DNA of 64,000 nucleotides, from positions 186,001 through 250,000 of the forward strand of contig NZ_FOJM01000002.1 of NCBI RefSeq assembly GCF_900111825.1, given 5' to 3'. The position numbers and the translations under genes were made by a program. Shown in pieces: positions 1 to 10,600 of the stretch. The DNA comes from Pedobacter suwonensis. Its GTDB lineage: Bacteria; Bacteroidota; Bacteroidia; Sphingobacteriales; Sphingobacteriaceae. Positions within the stretch are counted from its first letter, which is position 1, and each line of letters begins with the position of its first letter. Under the pieces are notes generated by a model, which had not been told where the DNA came from, did not search any database, and worked only from the letters and a program-made list of their open reading frames with translations.

Positions 1-1834
1 AGTTGATATCTTTTTCCGGAGAAAAACTTCTGCCCGGACAAAGCATCCCATGTGGATTGGCCCATGCCTGACGGCGATCTGCAAGATTTGTTAACGTAAT
101 TACCTGATCCAAAGGCAGATTTTTTGCACGATCGGCCAAAGGTTCTTTCAAAGTAAAATTTTTAAATTGTGCATAACCACCTTCGGTACCTTTGGTATTA
201 TAGGCAAAAAGCGCAAATCGGGTACCCTGAAAGGTCTTCAGCTGGAAGGGCAAGCGGATACTGTCGCCAACCTTCTCAAAGGTTTTCCCATCCAGGCTAT
301 AGCTCAACTGTGCGATATCATCATCGAAATTGCCAAAAGCACGCAGGTAGATCCTTGGCGATGTTATGGGTTTATCGATGTTTTTTTGCTGATACTGGTC
401 GAACATTCTGAACAAATAACGATTACCGTCGCGCAAGATACCGATCCAGGCATAAGGGATGTTCATTAAACCTAAACCTGCAATATCACCATCTTTCAGT
501 TGTTGACCGTTCAATTCCACGGTAGCTTCAGATTCAGGACCAACACCCCGCTGGGTCAGGGTATTTCTTGCCCAAAGGAAATCTTTTGCCGGTAAGGTAT
601 GCAGGCGCAGGCTTCCCCCTTTCAACTGCCATTTGCTGTCGACAGGATTATGGTTCCATTGCCATGCAGAGGCTAATTGTGGTGCATCAAAATTGTCATT
701 ACGTTTGTAAGGCGCCTGCGGACGATCGGGTTGAGCCACATTGGGTTTAAACCAAGTACGTGGCGACCTGCCCAAGTTACCTTCAATGCCAAAGAAAGGC
801 CAGCCATCTTTCCAGGTAACAGGCGACAGAAAGGTTGTTCTGCCCACTGCCCGGAAATCCATCATCGAAAAGCCCCACCATTCGCCATTGGGCAGATCAA
901 CAATACCACCCTGATGCATGGGAACTGATCCAAACAATTGATCGCTTTGCCTAGTCATCGATAATCTGGCATTTGCGGCAGGCAAGGCAGAATCCAGCCA
1001 CATGTTGTTGGTCAACCAACCAAGCGTTGTTCCCATGGTTTCTTTTGCACTGACCACTGTTGTTTCGTAAGGTCCCTCAATATTGGCGGCACGCGCACAT
1101 TGCAGGCGACCGTTATCAGCATTGGTAATATAATATTTCCCATTGATTTTGTAAATGTGATTACCTTCGCCCATGGCATTTCCCCGGGGAATGATCACAC
1201 GGTCGCTACCTTCTACAAAACCGCTTAGGTCAGGTTTTAATTCAATGAGTTTGATTTCCCCGACACCATAAACAACATAGATTTTTCCGTTCTCAAACAG
1301 CACCGACAAATCATAAATATGACCTTTCAGCTGGTGCTGTTTCCAAGGCCCGGCCGGATTGGAGGCCGTAAAAATCTGCAGACCATGTTTGTTTACATTG
1401 GAAAAAATATAGAAAATTCCTTCGTGGTACCGGATGCAAGGTGCCCATATGCCTTGACCATAGGCTTCTTTCCCATCCTGAAGATTAAATTCCCCTCCCT
1501 GCCGAAAACGGTCCATTGCATAACTGATCACTTTCCAGTTAACCAGGTCTTTAGAGTGCAGCACCGGTAATCCCGGTACACTGTGCATGGTGGTACCGGT
1601 GAGGTAAAAATCATTCCCTACACGAATGAGGTCCGGATCGGAGAATTCATCATAAAACAGGGGATTGGTATAGGTACCATTTCCATTATCTGCCGTCCAG
1701 GAACTTTGGGCATAGCTCCTTGAAGCAATTAAAATGAATAGCAAAGTATAGACGATCAGGTTTAATGACCGGTTAAAATACTGCTGAATAAAAAGTGTAA
1801 GGGATTTTTGATGTATTAATATTTTATTTATCAT
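1..1834 (-). CDS. GH43 family glycoside hydrolase (C-terminus outside the window)
   Basis: The reverse strand is open from an ATG at 1834 to the left edge, giving about 611 codons with no stop. The protein has a hydrophobic leader ending in S-Y-A-Q, so it is probably secreted. A GH43 five-bladed propeller signature follows: a Y-T-N-P stretch, F-S-D-P-D-L-I-R-V carrying the likely base Asp, the segment L-H-S-K-D-L-V-N-W, and G-E-G-N-H-I-Y-K with the likely acid Glu. After the propeller comes a beta-sandwich region of the type found in two-domain GH43 xylosidases and arabinofuranosidases, then the start of a further C-terminal segment. The start overlaps the 3' end of the upstream GH43 gene by 11 bases, so the two are probably translationally coupled. 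An in-frame ATG at 1840 is an alternative start. Substrate (xylose or arabinose linkages) is inferred from the family only. Confidence 0.85.
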   Translation of the reverse strand, partial: MINKILIHQKSLTLFIQQYFNRSLNLIVYTLLFILIASRSYAQSSWTADNGNGTYTNPLFYDEFSDPDLIRVGNDFYLTGTTMHSVPGLPVLHSKDLVNWKVISYAMDRFRQGGEFNLQDGKEAYGQGIWAPCIRYHEGIFYIFSNVNKHGLQIFTASNPAGPWKQHQLKGHIYDLSVLFENGKIYVVYGVGEIKLIELKPDLSGFVEGSDRVIIPRGNAMGEGNHIYKINGKYYITNADNGRLQCARAANIEGPYETTVVSAKETMGTTLGWLTNNMWLDSALPAANARLSMTRQSDQLFGSVPMHQGGIVDLPNGEWWGFSMMDFRAVGRTTFLSPVTWKDGWPFFGIEGNLGRSPRTWFKPNVAQPDRPQAPYKRNDNFDAPQLASAWQWNHNPVDSKWQLKGGSLRLHTLPAKDFLWARNTLTQRGVGPESEATVELNGQQLKDGDIAGLGLMNIPYAWIGILRDGNRYLFRMFDQYQQKNIDKPITSPRIYLRAFGNFDDDIAQLSYSLDGKTFEKVGDSIRLPFQLKTFQGTRFALFAYNTKGTEGGYAQFKNFTLKEPLADRAKNLPLDQVITLTNLADRRQAWANPHGMLCPGRSFSPEKDIN

Positions 1835-3440
1835 AATCATAATGAAGGTAATCTACATCAATAGATCCCCCTTTACCAAGAGGATTGTAATTGTAAATGG
1901 CAATCCGGTCACCCCGATAAGATCCCCAGCGAAGTTGGTAAGGCTCACCAAATGATTTAAATGTTTTGCCATCCATACTGTAACTAAAGGTACTTTGCCC
2001 ATCAAGTCCCCATACTGATCGGATCCAAACCTCATTACCTTGAATTTCAGGGCCTGTTAAAACCTGATTTTTCGTTGTAAAAGATAACTTCTTGGTTCCG
2101 TCGGTACATTCAAACCCAAGCGTAGCATAATCCGGCGCACCAAAATGCGATAAACCAGCTTTTTGCCCACTGGCCATTCCGCTAAGATCAAACTTTACGG
2201 TAACCGTATTTTTAGATGTGCGGTAAACCCTTTGTGTTAAGGTATTGCCGGCAGAAAGAATATGATCTTTTAGCGGTTTAAAGGCATATAAACGCAACCA
2301 TCCTTTTCTCTCGGATAATGACCATTGATCTTTTTTGGGCTGGTAGTTCCACTCCCATTGGGGCTGGAGGCTTTTGGCATTAAAATCATCACTGCTTTGC
2401 GGATATGTTTTGCGGGTTGATTTGACCGGCATAGGCGCAGACCATACCATTTCGCCAATACCATTGGCGTTAGGTTTTCCGATTACTGGCCAACCTTCCA
2501 TCCAGGTTACAGGCAGCAGACTTAGAATCCGTCCGGACCAATCGCCAGAACCATGGTGGGTCAAGAAGTACCATCCACCGGTTTGGGTCTGTACCAATCC
2601 GCCCTGATTGGGTTCATTAAACTCAGGTTGCCCTTCGCTCAGCTGCCGTGGTCCTTCATAAGGCCCCCAGATATTTTTGGCCCTTTCCATCATTAAAACG
2701 CGAACGTTATTGCGCACCTCACTGAAAAGGTGATAATAATAGCCATTGATTTTGTACAGCTTATTGGCTTCGCTCCCATGTGATTGATAAATTACCTGAT
2801 CTGAATCTTTGATCAGTGACTTGCCATCGGCCGTCATCTTAAAAAGATGAATTTTATAGCCATCAGCAAAGTGGGTTCCGATGAGATAGCCCTGACCATC
2901 TTCATCCCAAAAAGGGCAGCAATCATCCCAGCCCTTTTCGCCCCACACCTTATGTAAAGGCGTCCACGGTCCTTCTGGCTTAGCTGCAGAACTCATAAAA
3001 TAACCTTCATCCGGATCACCAAAATAAATCCAGAAACGTTTGTTATGATACCGGATGGCACCTGCCCAGATTCCCTTTCCGTAACGGTCCATCTGCGTAT
3101 AGTTCATGGCAGGCGAAATTGTACTAATATCTTTAACGGCATGCCCCAGTATCTGCCAGTTGACCAGATCTTTCGATTTCAGGATCACGAATCCAGGGGA
3201 ATATTGAAAAGTAGAAGAAACCGCATAATAGGAATCACCTACGCGGATGCAATCAACATCGCTGTAATCGCCAGGTAAAACCGGGTTGCGGTAAGTGCCA
3301 TTGCCCTGATCTCCCCAATGTGTCCAATTGCCCCAGACGGGTGCATTAACCGGAGATTGTGCGAAGGTAAAAGCAGGTAAACATAGCATGATGAAAAGCA
3401 GCGTAATCGCACGTTTTCGTATCACTTTATTAGCAATCAT
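1824..3440 (-). CDS. GH43 glycoside hydrolase (subfamily 12-like), beta-xylosidase / alpha-L-arabinofuranosidase
   Basis: This 538-residue secreted enzyme has a signal peptide (residues 1-28, ending F-T-F-A-Q). The GH43 propeller covers roughly residues 45-340: the base Asp is probably D61 in D-Y-S-D-V-D, the pKa-tuning Asp is D173 in W-D-D-C-C, and the acid Glu is E224 in G-S-E-A-N-K. A C-terminal beta-sandwich (about 350-538) fits the two-domain GH43_12 layout. The family cleaves terminal xylose or arabinofuranose from plant polysaccharides. It sits between a GH29 fucosidase (139 bp gap holding a strong hairpin) and a second GH43 gene that it overlaps, all on the minus strand and probably one operon. 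The family is secure; the exact linkage is not. Confidence 0.92.
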   Translation of the reverse strand: MIANKVIRKRAITLLFIMLCLPAFTFAQSPVNAPVWGNWTHWGDQGNGTYRNPVLPGDYSDVDCIRVGDSYYAVSSTFQYSPGFVILKSKDLVNWQILGHAVKDISTISPAMNYTQMDRYGKGIWAGAIRYHNKRFWIYFGDPDEGYFMSSAAKPEGPWTPLHKVWGEKGWDDCCPFWDEDGQGYLIGTHFADGYKIHLFKMTADGKSLIKDSDQVIYQSHGSEANKLYKINGYYYHLFSEVRNNVRVLMMERAKNIWGPYEGPRQLSEGQPEFNEPNQGGLVQTQTGGWYFLTHHGSGDWSGRILSLLPVTWMEGWPVIGKPNANGIGEMVWSAPMPVKSTRKTYPQSSDDFNAKSLQPQWEWNYQPKKDQWSLSERKGWLRLYAFKPLKDHILSAGNTLTQRVYRTSKNTVTVKFDLSGMASGQKAGLSHFGAPDYATLGFECTDGTKKLSFTTKNQVLTGPEIQGNEVWIRSVWGLDGQSTFSYSMDGKTFKSFGEPYQLRWGSYRGDRIAIYNYNPLGKGGSIDVDYLHYDYDK

Positions 3441-3456
3441 GTAACGACTTCAGTAA

Positions 3457-3489
3457 ATCATTCATGCGCCATATTGGTGCATGAATGAT
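3457..3489. repeat. Intercistronic hairpin between GH29 and GH43 genes
   Basis: Positions 3457-3467 and 3479-3489 form a perfect 11-bp inverted repeat. The stem extends inward by further G-C, C-G and wobble pairs to a short A/T loop. No T-run follows on the minus-strand transcript, so it looks more like an mRNA processing or stability element, or an operator, than an intrinsic terminator. Confidence 0.55.
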
Positions 3490-3579
3490 GTGTTTTAACA
3501 ATTAAGTGAGTAAAATATGATCTGGCTGATTCATTCCAGGACGGAGAGATAACCAACTCATTTAAGGAGTAAATCCTAT

Positions 3580-5214
3580 TTAGACAATAGCGCCGTAAAT
3601 TTTAAACACATAGGCAATGGAGCCTGGTGCCTGTTCAGGAAGTTTTATTTTTAATCCCTCTCCTGTCTGTTCAAATTCAATTGATCCGGGATAACCCAAT
3701 AAACTTACTTTTTGTATTTTATTGACTTTATTTGATGCGAGACTCTCTATCAGTGCTGTTCTATCAGAAGGCCAGTCAAGCATGGCTGCAAACAAATCTT
3801 TCCCTTTGGTGGTGAAGCGGAAATCCTTTGCCCCAAATTTTACACTACCTTCGTTAAAGCCCTGTACACTTAGTGGCTTTGCGTTTGCAATTGCCGGTCC
3901 TTCTCCGAAGATTTTCCATGGTCGCGTACTATAAATACATTCGCTGTTTCGTTGCATCCAATCGGTTATTCCTTCCACTATGGCGCGTTCTTTTTCATCA
4001 ATGGTTCCATTTCCCCTTACTGGAATATTCAGCATCAGGTTACCATTTTTACTGACCACATCCAACAACATATGAATAACGGTTTTGGGATCTTTATACC
4101 AGTTGTTATCATAAACCGGACGGTCATAATGCCAGGAACCAATACAAGTATCTGTCTGGAAAGGCTCTTTAGCAATTTCATTGGTTTGCCCACGCTCGAT
4201 ATCCCACACCATACACTTACGCTGTTGTTCATCAAGCACTTTCCCGAATAATACCGCCTCCAGTTTACCATATTTTTTGATACTGGCGTTATACATGTGT
4301 GCGGCAATCCTTAGTCCCGCATCGCTAACCGGATATAGAGGTAAAATCGTATCATCAAAGTAGATGACGTCCGGCCCATACTTGTCTAACAGTTCAATAG
4401 TGCGTTTGTAGAATTTTTCACAATAGGCTTTAGAAGGCAGGGAAACACCATTTACCCATGCCCATTGACTGTGGATCATCCCGTTATCTTCACTATTTTT
4501 ACTGAGTGGATGATTTTGTGCATATAGCTCCTGAGGGTCTTCTCCTTCCCACCAGGTTCCTTTACCATCAGCTTTTGTTAATTTTCCATCGTAAGGAATA
4601 CCGGCCATTGGGCCATGTTTATCAGCACGCTGGGCGGTCTCCATCCAGCTCCAGGCGTGCGCCGCATGCACACTTACCCCGAAGCGCAGGTCATGATTTT
4701 TTGCGGCCTTCGCCCAGCCACCAATAATATCCTTTTTTGGGCCCATGCGAACAGAATTCCATTTCTGGTGTGTACTATCATACAGATCCAGGTTATCGTG
4801 GTGATTGGCCATGGCCATAAAATATTTGGCGCCAGCCTTTTTGTAAAGCCCCACCAATTCTTCCGGATCCCATTGATCAGCCTTCCAGTCATTAATTACG
4901 TCTTTAAAACCGAATTTAGAAGGATGACCATATTTTTCTAAGTGATATTTATATTTATGTCCGCCTTCCATGTACATTTCGCGGGCATACCAATCACCGA
5001 ATTCCGGCTGACACTGGGGCCCCCAATGTGCCCACATGCCAAATTTGGCATCGCGAAACCACTCAGGCGTTTTGTATTGAGACAGGGAATCCCAGATAGG
5101 TTTAAACGGACCAGCTGCATAAGGCGCATTAAGCAGCTGGCCTGCATAACTTTTAGATAGATATAGCGATGATAAACTCAAAGCCATACCTTTAATTAAG
5201 GTTCTTCTTTTCAT
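3580..5214 (-). CDS. GH29 alpha-L-fucosidase
   Basis: This 544-residue protein begins with an unusual leader, M-K-R-R-T-L-I-K-G followed by a hydrophobic stretch, which resembles a twin-arginine export signal. The catalytic (beta/alpha)8 region runs from about residue 40 to 430: W-F-R-D-A-K-F-G-M-W-A-H-W-G near the N-terminus, N-H-H-D-N-L at 137-142, and the likely nucleophile D287 in V-I-Y-F-D-D. A C-terminal beta-sandwich follows. GH29 enzymes release L-fucose from glycans with retention of configuration. It is the first gene of the minus-strand hydrolase cluster and is divergent from an ECF sigma/FecR pair. The short 'A-H-W-G-P-Q' variant of the usual active-site loop is ordinary for secreted Bacteroidota members. 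The exact fucosyl linkage cannot be read from sequence. Confidence 0.92.
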   Translation of the reverse strand: MKRRTLIKGMALSLSSLYLSKSYAGQLLNAPYAAGPFKPIWDSLSQYKTPEWFRDAKFGMWAHWGPQCQPEFGDWYAREMYMEGGHKYKYHLEKYGHPSKFGFKDVINDWKADQWDPEELVGLYKKAGAKYFMAMANHHDNLDLYDSTHQKWNSVRMGPKKDIIGGWAKAAKNHDLRFGVSVHAAHAWSWMETAQRADKHGPMAGIPYDGKLTKADGKGTWWEGEDPQELYAQNHPLSKNSEDNGMIHSQWAWVNGVSLPSKAYCEKFYKRTIELLDKYGPDVIYFDDTILPLYPVSDAGLRIAAHMYNASIKKYGKLEAVLFGKVLDEQQRKCMVWDIERGQTNEIAKEPFQTDTCIGSWHYDRPVYDNNWYKDPKTVIHMLLDVVSKNGNLMLNIPVRGNGTIDEKERAIVEGITDWMQRNSECIYSTRPWKIFGEGPAIANAKPLSVQGFNEGSVKFGAKDFRFTTKGKDLFAAMLDWPSDRTALIESLASNKVNKIQKVSLLGYPGSIEFEQTGEGLKIKLPEQAPGSIAYVFKIYGAIV

Positions 5215-5320
5215 GTTGTGTTGTTTTTGGCATAGCTCTATCCGATAAGAATAAGATTCTGCTAATCTGTCTGATCTATTTGGTTAAAATTAAGGAATCA
5301 TTAGATACCTATCTATCAAC

Positions 5321-5328
5321 CAAAATTA
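5321..5328 (-). promoter_or_regulatory. Candidate -7 element for the GH29/GH43 cluster
   Basis: On the minus strand this reads TAATTTTG, an exact match to the Bacteroidetes TAnnTTTG -7 consensus, about 107 bp upstream of the GH29 start. No convincing -33 element is seen at the usual spacing. Confidence 0.35.
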
Positions 5329-5639
5329 GTTGACTTTAAACCAAAAAAAAGAAATAAATAAGACTTTTTTTTGTACAAATCCGACATTCTTACCTCTTTA
5401 GCAACAGAGCAAGTATAATACGATTTAAGAAATATTGTTAAATTTCATAAATAAAAGCACCCGAAATACCACTTTTAACCTTTAACGCTTACCAGAATCG
5501 GTTTAATAATAAAAAATTGATAATCTTTAACTTACAACTGTCAACCATCTTCATATAAATCCATTCCAACCCCTTGCCCTACTTTTATAAAACCTCAAAC
5601 TATAAGTTTTAAAATAGAACCAAATCCATAAAAGTAAAG

Positions 5640-5647
5640 TATATTTG
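5640..5647 (+). promoter_or_regulatory. Candidate -7 element for the ECF sigma gene
   Basis: TATATTTG matches TAnnTTTG exactly, 115 bp upstream of the sigma factor start. A second, weaker candidate is CACATTTG at 5700-5707 with TTGTTG at 5673-5678, about 21 bp upstream of it. The sequence does not decide between them. Confidence 0.3.
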
Positions 5648-5762
5648 AAGATTAAATCCGTATAACCGATTATTGTTGTAGCACTTTTTCTATGTTCGAC
5701 ACATTTGCAAACCATATGGATAAACATTAGATTGTGCTTTTTGTTACCAACCAGAAACCAAC

Positions 5763-6338
5763 ATGCCAACACCTTTATTCGTTAGCGACAATGACCTTCT
5801 AACCGCTTTAAAAGCCGGAAGAAGCAGCGCGTATAAAGAAATTTACGATCGTTACTGGCAGGTGCTGTACCGCTTCTCACGTAAAATGTTGCAGGATGAA
5901 AATGTGGCAAAAGATGTGGTACAGGAAGTTTTCACCATTTTGTGGGCCAAAAGAGAAATTCAGAATACGGCTGTACCACTTGCAGCCTATCTATATACGC
6001 TTACCAGAAACCGCATTCTTGATCTGGTAAAACGCACAAAGGTAGAGAACAGATATTTGGAATCTTTAACCAGTTTTATACAGCTTAACCACGCTACGCC
6101 AGATCGTTTGTATATAGAAAAAGAACTGTATGACCAGATTGAGCGTGAAATCCAGCATTTGCCCGAAAAGATGCGACGGATATTTGAAATGAGCCGCAAA
6201 GAGTATAAATCCAACCAGGAAATTGCAGATGAACTTCAGATTTCCAACAAGACTGTTAAAAATCAACTTAGCACCGCTTTAAAAACCCTCAGAAACAAGC
6301 TGGGCGACACCATGAACACCTATCTTATCTTTTTTTAA
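5763..6338 (+). CDS. ECF (sigma-70 family) RNA polymerase sigma factor
   Basis: A 191-residue protein with the two ECF sigma regions. Region 2 spans about residues 10-75, with Y-K-E-I-Y-D-R-Y and V-V-Q-E-V-F-T-I-L-W. Region 4, with a helix-turn-helix, spans about 125-180, with L-P-E-K-M-R-R-I-F and I-A-D-E-L-Q-I-S-N-K-T-V-K. The size and sequence pattern match the RpoE-like sigma family that is greatly expanded in Bacteroidetes. It is followed after 67 bp by a FecR-type anti-sigma gene and then SusC/SusD genes. By analogy with FecIR systems, it should direct transcription of the downstream uptake operon once its signal reaches the anti-sigma protein. Confidence 0.93.
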   Translation: MPTPLFVSDNDLLTALKAGRSSAYKEIYDRYWQVLYRFSRKMLQDENVAKDVVQEVFTILWAKREIQNTAVPLAAYLYTLTRNRILDLVKRTKVENRYLESLTSFIQLNHATPDRLYIEKELYDQIEREIQHLPEKMRRIFEMSRKEYKSNQEIADELQISNKTVKNQLSTALKTLRNKLGDTMNTYLIFF

Positions 6339-6405
6339 TTTTTTTTTCATTCCGCATGGGACTTTCGTCCTACTTAGTCGTTAAGCCAGTATCTACTGAC
6401 CAAAA

Positions 6406-7539
6406 ATGACTGAAGACCAAACTAAATATGCGAAGGAACTGCTTAACCGTTACAACGCAGGTAACTGTACACCAGAAGAAAAAATCCGGATCGACGCCTG
6501 GTTTAATGCCTATGTCAATACCATTGCCGATGTTGAACATTCGGAAAATATGGAACTGATCGGACAGGAAATCTGGGCGAAACTTCCTGCAACCGAAGTT
6601 TCAGTAAAACGGAAGCTATGGCCAAGATTTGCGGCAGCTGCAGCGGTTATACTGGTATTGTTCAGCCTTTTTAAACTTTATGAACCCAATTTGCCTCAAA
6701 AGCAACCGTTGGTGCAAAACAAAAAAGAACAAATAACGCCAGGCACCTATGGTGCAACGCTTACGCTGGCCAATGGGAAGCAAATCAGGTTAAGCCAATT
6801 GAAAAATGGCGTTTTTGCAGAAGAGGCCGGTGTAAAAATTACCAAGACGGCCAAAGGCGAATTGGTGTACGAGGTTAAAGATGAAGCTGATAACACCTTA
6901 AAAACAAATACCCTGTCTACCGCAAAAGGAGAAACCTTTAAGGTTGAACTTCCGGATGGATCTTCGGTATGGCTTAATGCCGCTTCAAGCCTTACCTACA
7001 CCACCAATCTTGCTACTGCAGAAATCAGGAAGGTAAAATTAAATGGCGAAGCTTATTTTAAAGTAGCTCATGACAGCGGACATCCCTTTGTAGTAACTAC
7101 ACGCGGGCACGATATAAAGGTATTGGGAACAGAATTTAATGTAAGTTCTTATGAAAATGACGATGAGGAAATAACCACACTGGTACAGGGAAAAATCAGC
7201 ATGAATACCAACAGGGAAAAGGTTATACTGGCACCAGGTGAAAAGGGAACAGTACGTAATGGAAACATTGAGAAAGCAGCTGCAAATATCGAAGCTGCAA
7301 CCGGTTGGAAAAATAACGAATTCGTATTTGCGAGTCAGGATATCAGGTACATTATGAAACTAATCGCGAGATGGTATGACGTAAATATTACTTATGAAGG
7401 TGAAATACCGTCAGAGAAAATAAGTGGTAGCATTTCGAGATTTGCAGACATTCACAGTGTACTCACCATCCTTCAGGCTACCGGAACGGTTAAGATTAAA
7501 ACAGCAGGTAACCGTGTAGTCGTATCGGCGATACAATAA
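6406..7539 (+). CDS. FecR-type anti-sigma factor
   Basis: A 377-residue inner-membrane protein. The N-terminal ~70 residues should be cytoplasmic and bind the sigma factor. One membrane helix at about 74-92 (F-A-A-A-A-A-V-I-L-V-L-F) is followed by a periplasmic FecR domain (about 165-280, with L-P-D-G-S-S-V-W-L-N-A and G-E-A-Y-F-K-V) and a C-terminal DUF4974-like region (about 310-377). In the FecIRA scheme the periplasmic part reads the N-terminal STN domain of the outer-membrane receptor. The receptor gene that follows does encode such a domain, so the trio probably forms a cell-surface signalling relay. Confidence 0.93.
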   Translation: MTEDQTKYAKELLNRYNAGNCTPEEKIRIDAWFNAYVNTIADVEHSENMELIGQEIWAKLPATEVSVKRKLWPRFAAAAAVILVLFSLFKLYEPNLPQKQPLVQNKKEQITPGTYGATLTLANGKQIRLSQLKNGVFAEEAGVKITKTAKGELVYEVKDEADNTLKTNTLSTAKGETFKVELPDGSSVWLNAASSLTYTTNLATAEIRKVKLNGEAYFKVAHDSGHPFVVTTRGHDIKVLGTEFNVSSYENDDEEITTLVQGKISMNTNREKVILAPGEKGTVRNGNIEKAAANIEAATGWKNNEFVFASQDIRYIMKLIARWYDVNITYEGEIPSEKISGSISRFADIHSVLTILQATGTVKIKTAGNRVVVSAIQ

Positions 7540-7692
7540 GATTAATTTAACTCATGATTATACAAACATTAATATAACAACCTATGGTAAAAAACTAACT
7601 TAAAGACCAAGAATTCTAGTTTTTGTAAACTGCAAAAATTACAGAATCAAACCAAGAATCAACTAATCCAACTATCAAACCAAACCAACTTA

Positions 7693-10600
7693 ATGAAGAC
7701 CAATAAAATGGCTGTGCATTGTGCTACACGTCCCAGAATTTTGCGGATAGCTACCTTGTTCCACTTCCTGCTCATCTTATCTTTTTTGCAGATGAGTGCT
7801 TATACCTTCGCGCAACGGATAACACTAAACGTTTCTTACCAACGGCTTTCGGAAGTTTTCCGGATGATTAAAAGCCAGACTGGCTATAATTTTGTCTATT
7901 CCGATAAAATCATTTCAGATGCTAAACAGATTAGTGTGAACCTGAAAGACCAATCTATTGATGCTACACTAAAATTAATTTTAGGCCCGCAAGGCATTAA
8001 CTACACCATTCAGGATAAAACGGTTGTACTGACCAGTAAAGTACAGCAGAATGATGAAATTGATGGCGTAGTTAGAGATCGTAAAACTGGCAATCCATTA
8101 CCATCCGTAGTGGTTTCTATTAAAGGCGCTAAGTTCCAGACCCAAACAGATAACAACGGCCGTTTTAAACTCACTATACCAGCAAATGCCAAAGTGCTGG
8201 AGTTTAGGTATGTGGGTTATAAAACAGCTGAGGTTGAAATCAGGGCAGAACGTCATTTTAGTATTTTTTTAGAAGAACAGGCCGTAAGCCTGGATGAAAC
8301 AGTAGTTAATGGTATCTTTACGCAACGCAAAGAAAATTTTACCGGGGCAGCGAACACCCTTACGGGTGCCGAACTGAAAAAGGTAAGTGCCAACAGCGTA
8401 TTTGCTGCTATTGGTGCCCTTGATCCATCGTTCAGGATAGTACCAAACAATGTAACAGGCGGTAACATTAACCAATTGCCTAATATTCAACTCCGTGGGG
8501 AAAATTCCTTTCCTAACCTCTCGGGCCAACTGTCATCTATCCCAACCCTTCCACTCCTCATTTTGGATGGTTTTGAGGTAAACCTGCAACGTATTGTAGA
8601 CCTTGATATGAATTTAATCAGAAGCGTAACCCTGCTAAAGGATGCTTCTGCTACCGCACTTTATGGTTCAAGAGGGGCTAATGGTGTGATTGTAATTACA
8701 ACCATTACCCCTGCAGCCGGCAAACTTCAGGTGAATGTAACCCACGATTTTCGCCTCACCACGCCAGATCTTTCAGTGTATCATCTGCTTAATTCTGAGC
8801 AAAAACTCGATTTTGAAAAACGGGTTGGATTATATAGCACTACATCAAATCTTTTGCAAAGCAGTTTTGACATGCTTTACAACGAACGTTATAAAGCTTA
8901 TGCCAAAGGCGTTAATACCGATTGGTTATCTATACCCACACAAAATGGCTACAGTAACCGGACTTCTGTTTATGCACAAGGTGGTGATACGGTTATCCGC
9001 TATGCGCTTCAGGTATCAGGTGACTTCCAATCGGGTGTAATGAAAGGTCAGGATCGTACCAATTACTCAGGTCAATTTGACTTAAATTATTTTAAAAAGA
9101 AATTTGAGTTCCGGAATTCCCTGCGTATTTTCCAGAACAAGTCTAATGAATCACCTTATGGTAATTTCGCAGATTATGTAAGTATGAACCCTTATTGGGC
9201 CCCTTATGATAATAAGGGTAACGCCAATCGAATGGTAGAAGACCTGAACTTTCTTGGATTCAGCTACCAGACGGCAAATCCCCTTTACAATGCCACGCTG
9301 CATTCGATAAACAGTACCAATTATTTTGGGTTTTCCAATAACTTTAGTGCCCGCTACAAGCCTACACAATCTATCTATGTAGAGAGCAGTTTAAGCATTA
9401 ATAAACAAAGCGGAGGTGACGATTTATTTTATTCTGCACAAAACACCAGGTTTAATAATGTGACTGATCTGAACCTGAAAGGAAGTTATGATTTAAGCAC
9501 CAATAACAGTATGGGATATGAAAGTTTGACGACTGCAAACTGGAATGCCATATTTGGCAAACACCAGTTGTTTTCTAACTTAGGTTTAAATTTATCTCGC
9601 AGCACGTCATCTTATAATACCTTTTCTGCAACAGGCCTGCTAACAGATCAATTAGATGACATTCTTTATGCTACACAGTATAGTGGTCGTCCGGTTGGTG
9701 ATGAAAACACAATTAGCCGTGTAGGTTTGCTGTACAGTGGAAATTACATTTACGATGACCGCTTTCTGGCCAGTGTTTCTTACAGAAGGGATGGTTCTTC
9801 TCAATACGGCAACGAGAAACGTTTTGGTACATTTTGGTCTGTAGGTGCAGGCTGGAATATCCATAACGAATCTTTCTTTCAGAAAAGCGACTTCGTTAAC
9901 CGACTGAAAGTAAGAGGAAGTTATGGGTCTACCGGTTCGCTCAATGTACCTTCTTATGCTTCTCAATTCAGGTACAATGTTAATGCAGAAAGCGCTTATT
10001 TTGGTAATATCGGTGCTACACTTGCAGGCATGGGAAATGATTTTTTAAGCTGGCAGGATGTATTGAAAGCGAATATTGGTCTTGATGCCGACCTATTGAA
10101 AAACCGTTTAAACCTGAGGTTTGAATTGTATCTGGAGAATACCAAAAATGCAGTAACACAAATTACCCTTGCCCCTTCAACCGGATTTAATTCTTATACA
10201 GAAAACTATGGAGAATTATTAAACAAAGGTTTTGAATTTTACGCTAGGTATACTATTCTGCAAAATCCATTTACAAGGACGTTATGGACAGTTAACGTAA
10301 ACGGATTTACCAATAGAAACTCGCTTAGAAAAATTTCAAACGCGCTGCAGTCATCGAACAATTTATTGAATAACGGAAATCCAAATCAGGTGAAACCCAA
10401 TCTCCAATTGGTAGAAGGACAATCTATTAATACCATTTTTGCAGTACGTTCACTGGGGATAGATGCAACTACTGGTTCTGAGGTATTTCTAACGAAATCA
10501 GGAGAAACTACCTTGGATTGGAATGTAGCAGACAAAGTACCGGTAGGCATCAGTCAGCCACTTTGGAACGGAAACTTTGGCACTGGCTTTTCGCATAAGG

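Larger units (their letters stand above)
5215..5762. other. Divergent intergenic region, GH29 versus ECF sigma
   Basis: This 548-bp AT-rich region has no open frame that looks like a gene. It lies between the divergent GH29 gene and the ECF sigma gene and so must hold promoters for both. Candidate -7 elements are listed separately. Confidence 0.7.

Noticed and set aside
167..1570. Plus-strand frames across 167-469, 568-928 and 1319-1570
   Set aside because: They lie opposite the GH43 gene that is open on the minus strand through the left edge and whose translation shows clear family motifs. They have no signals of their own.
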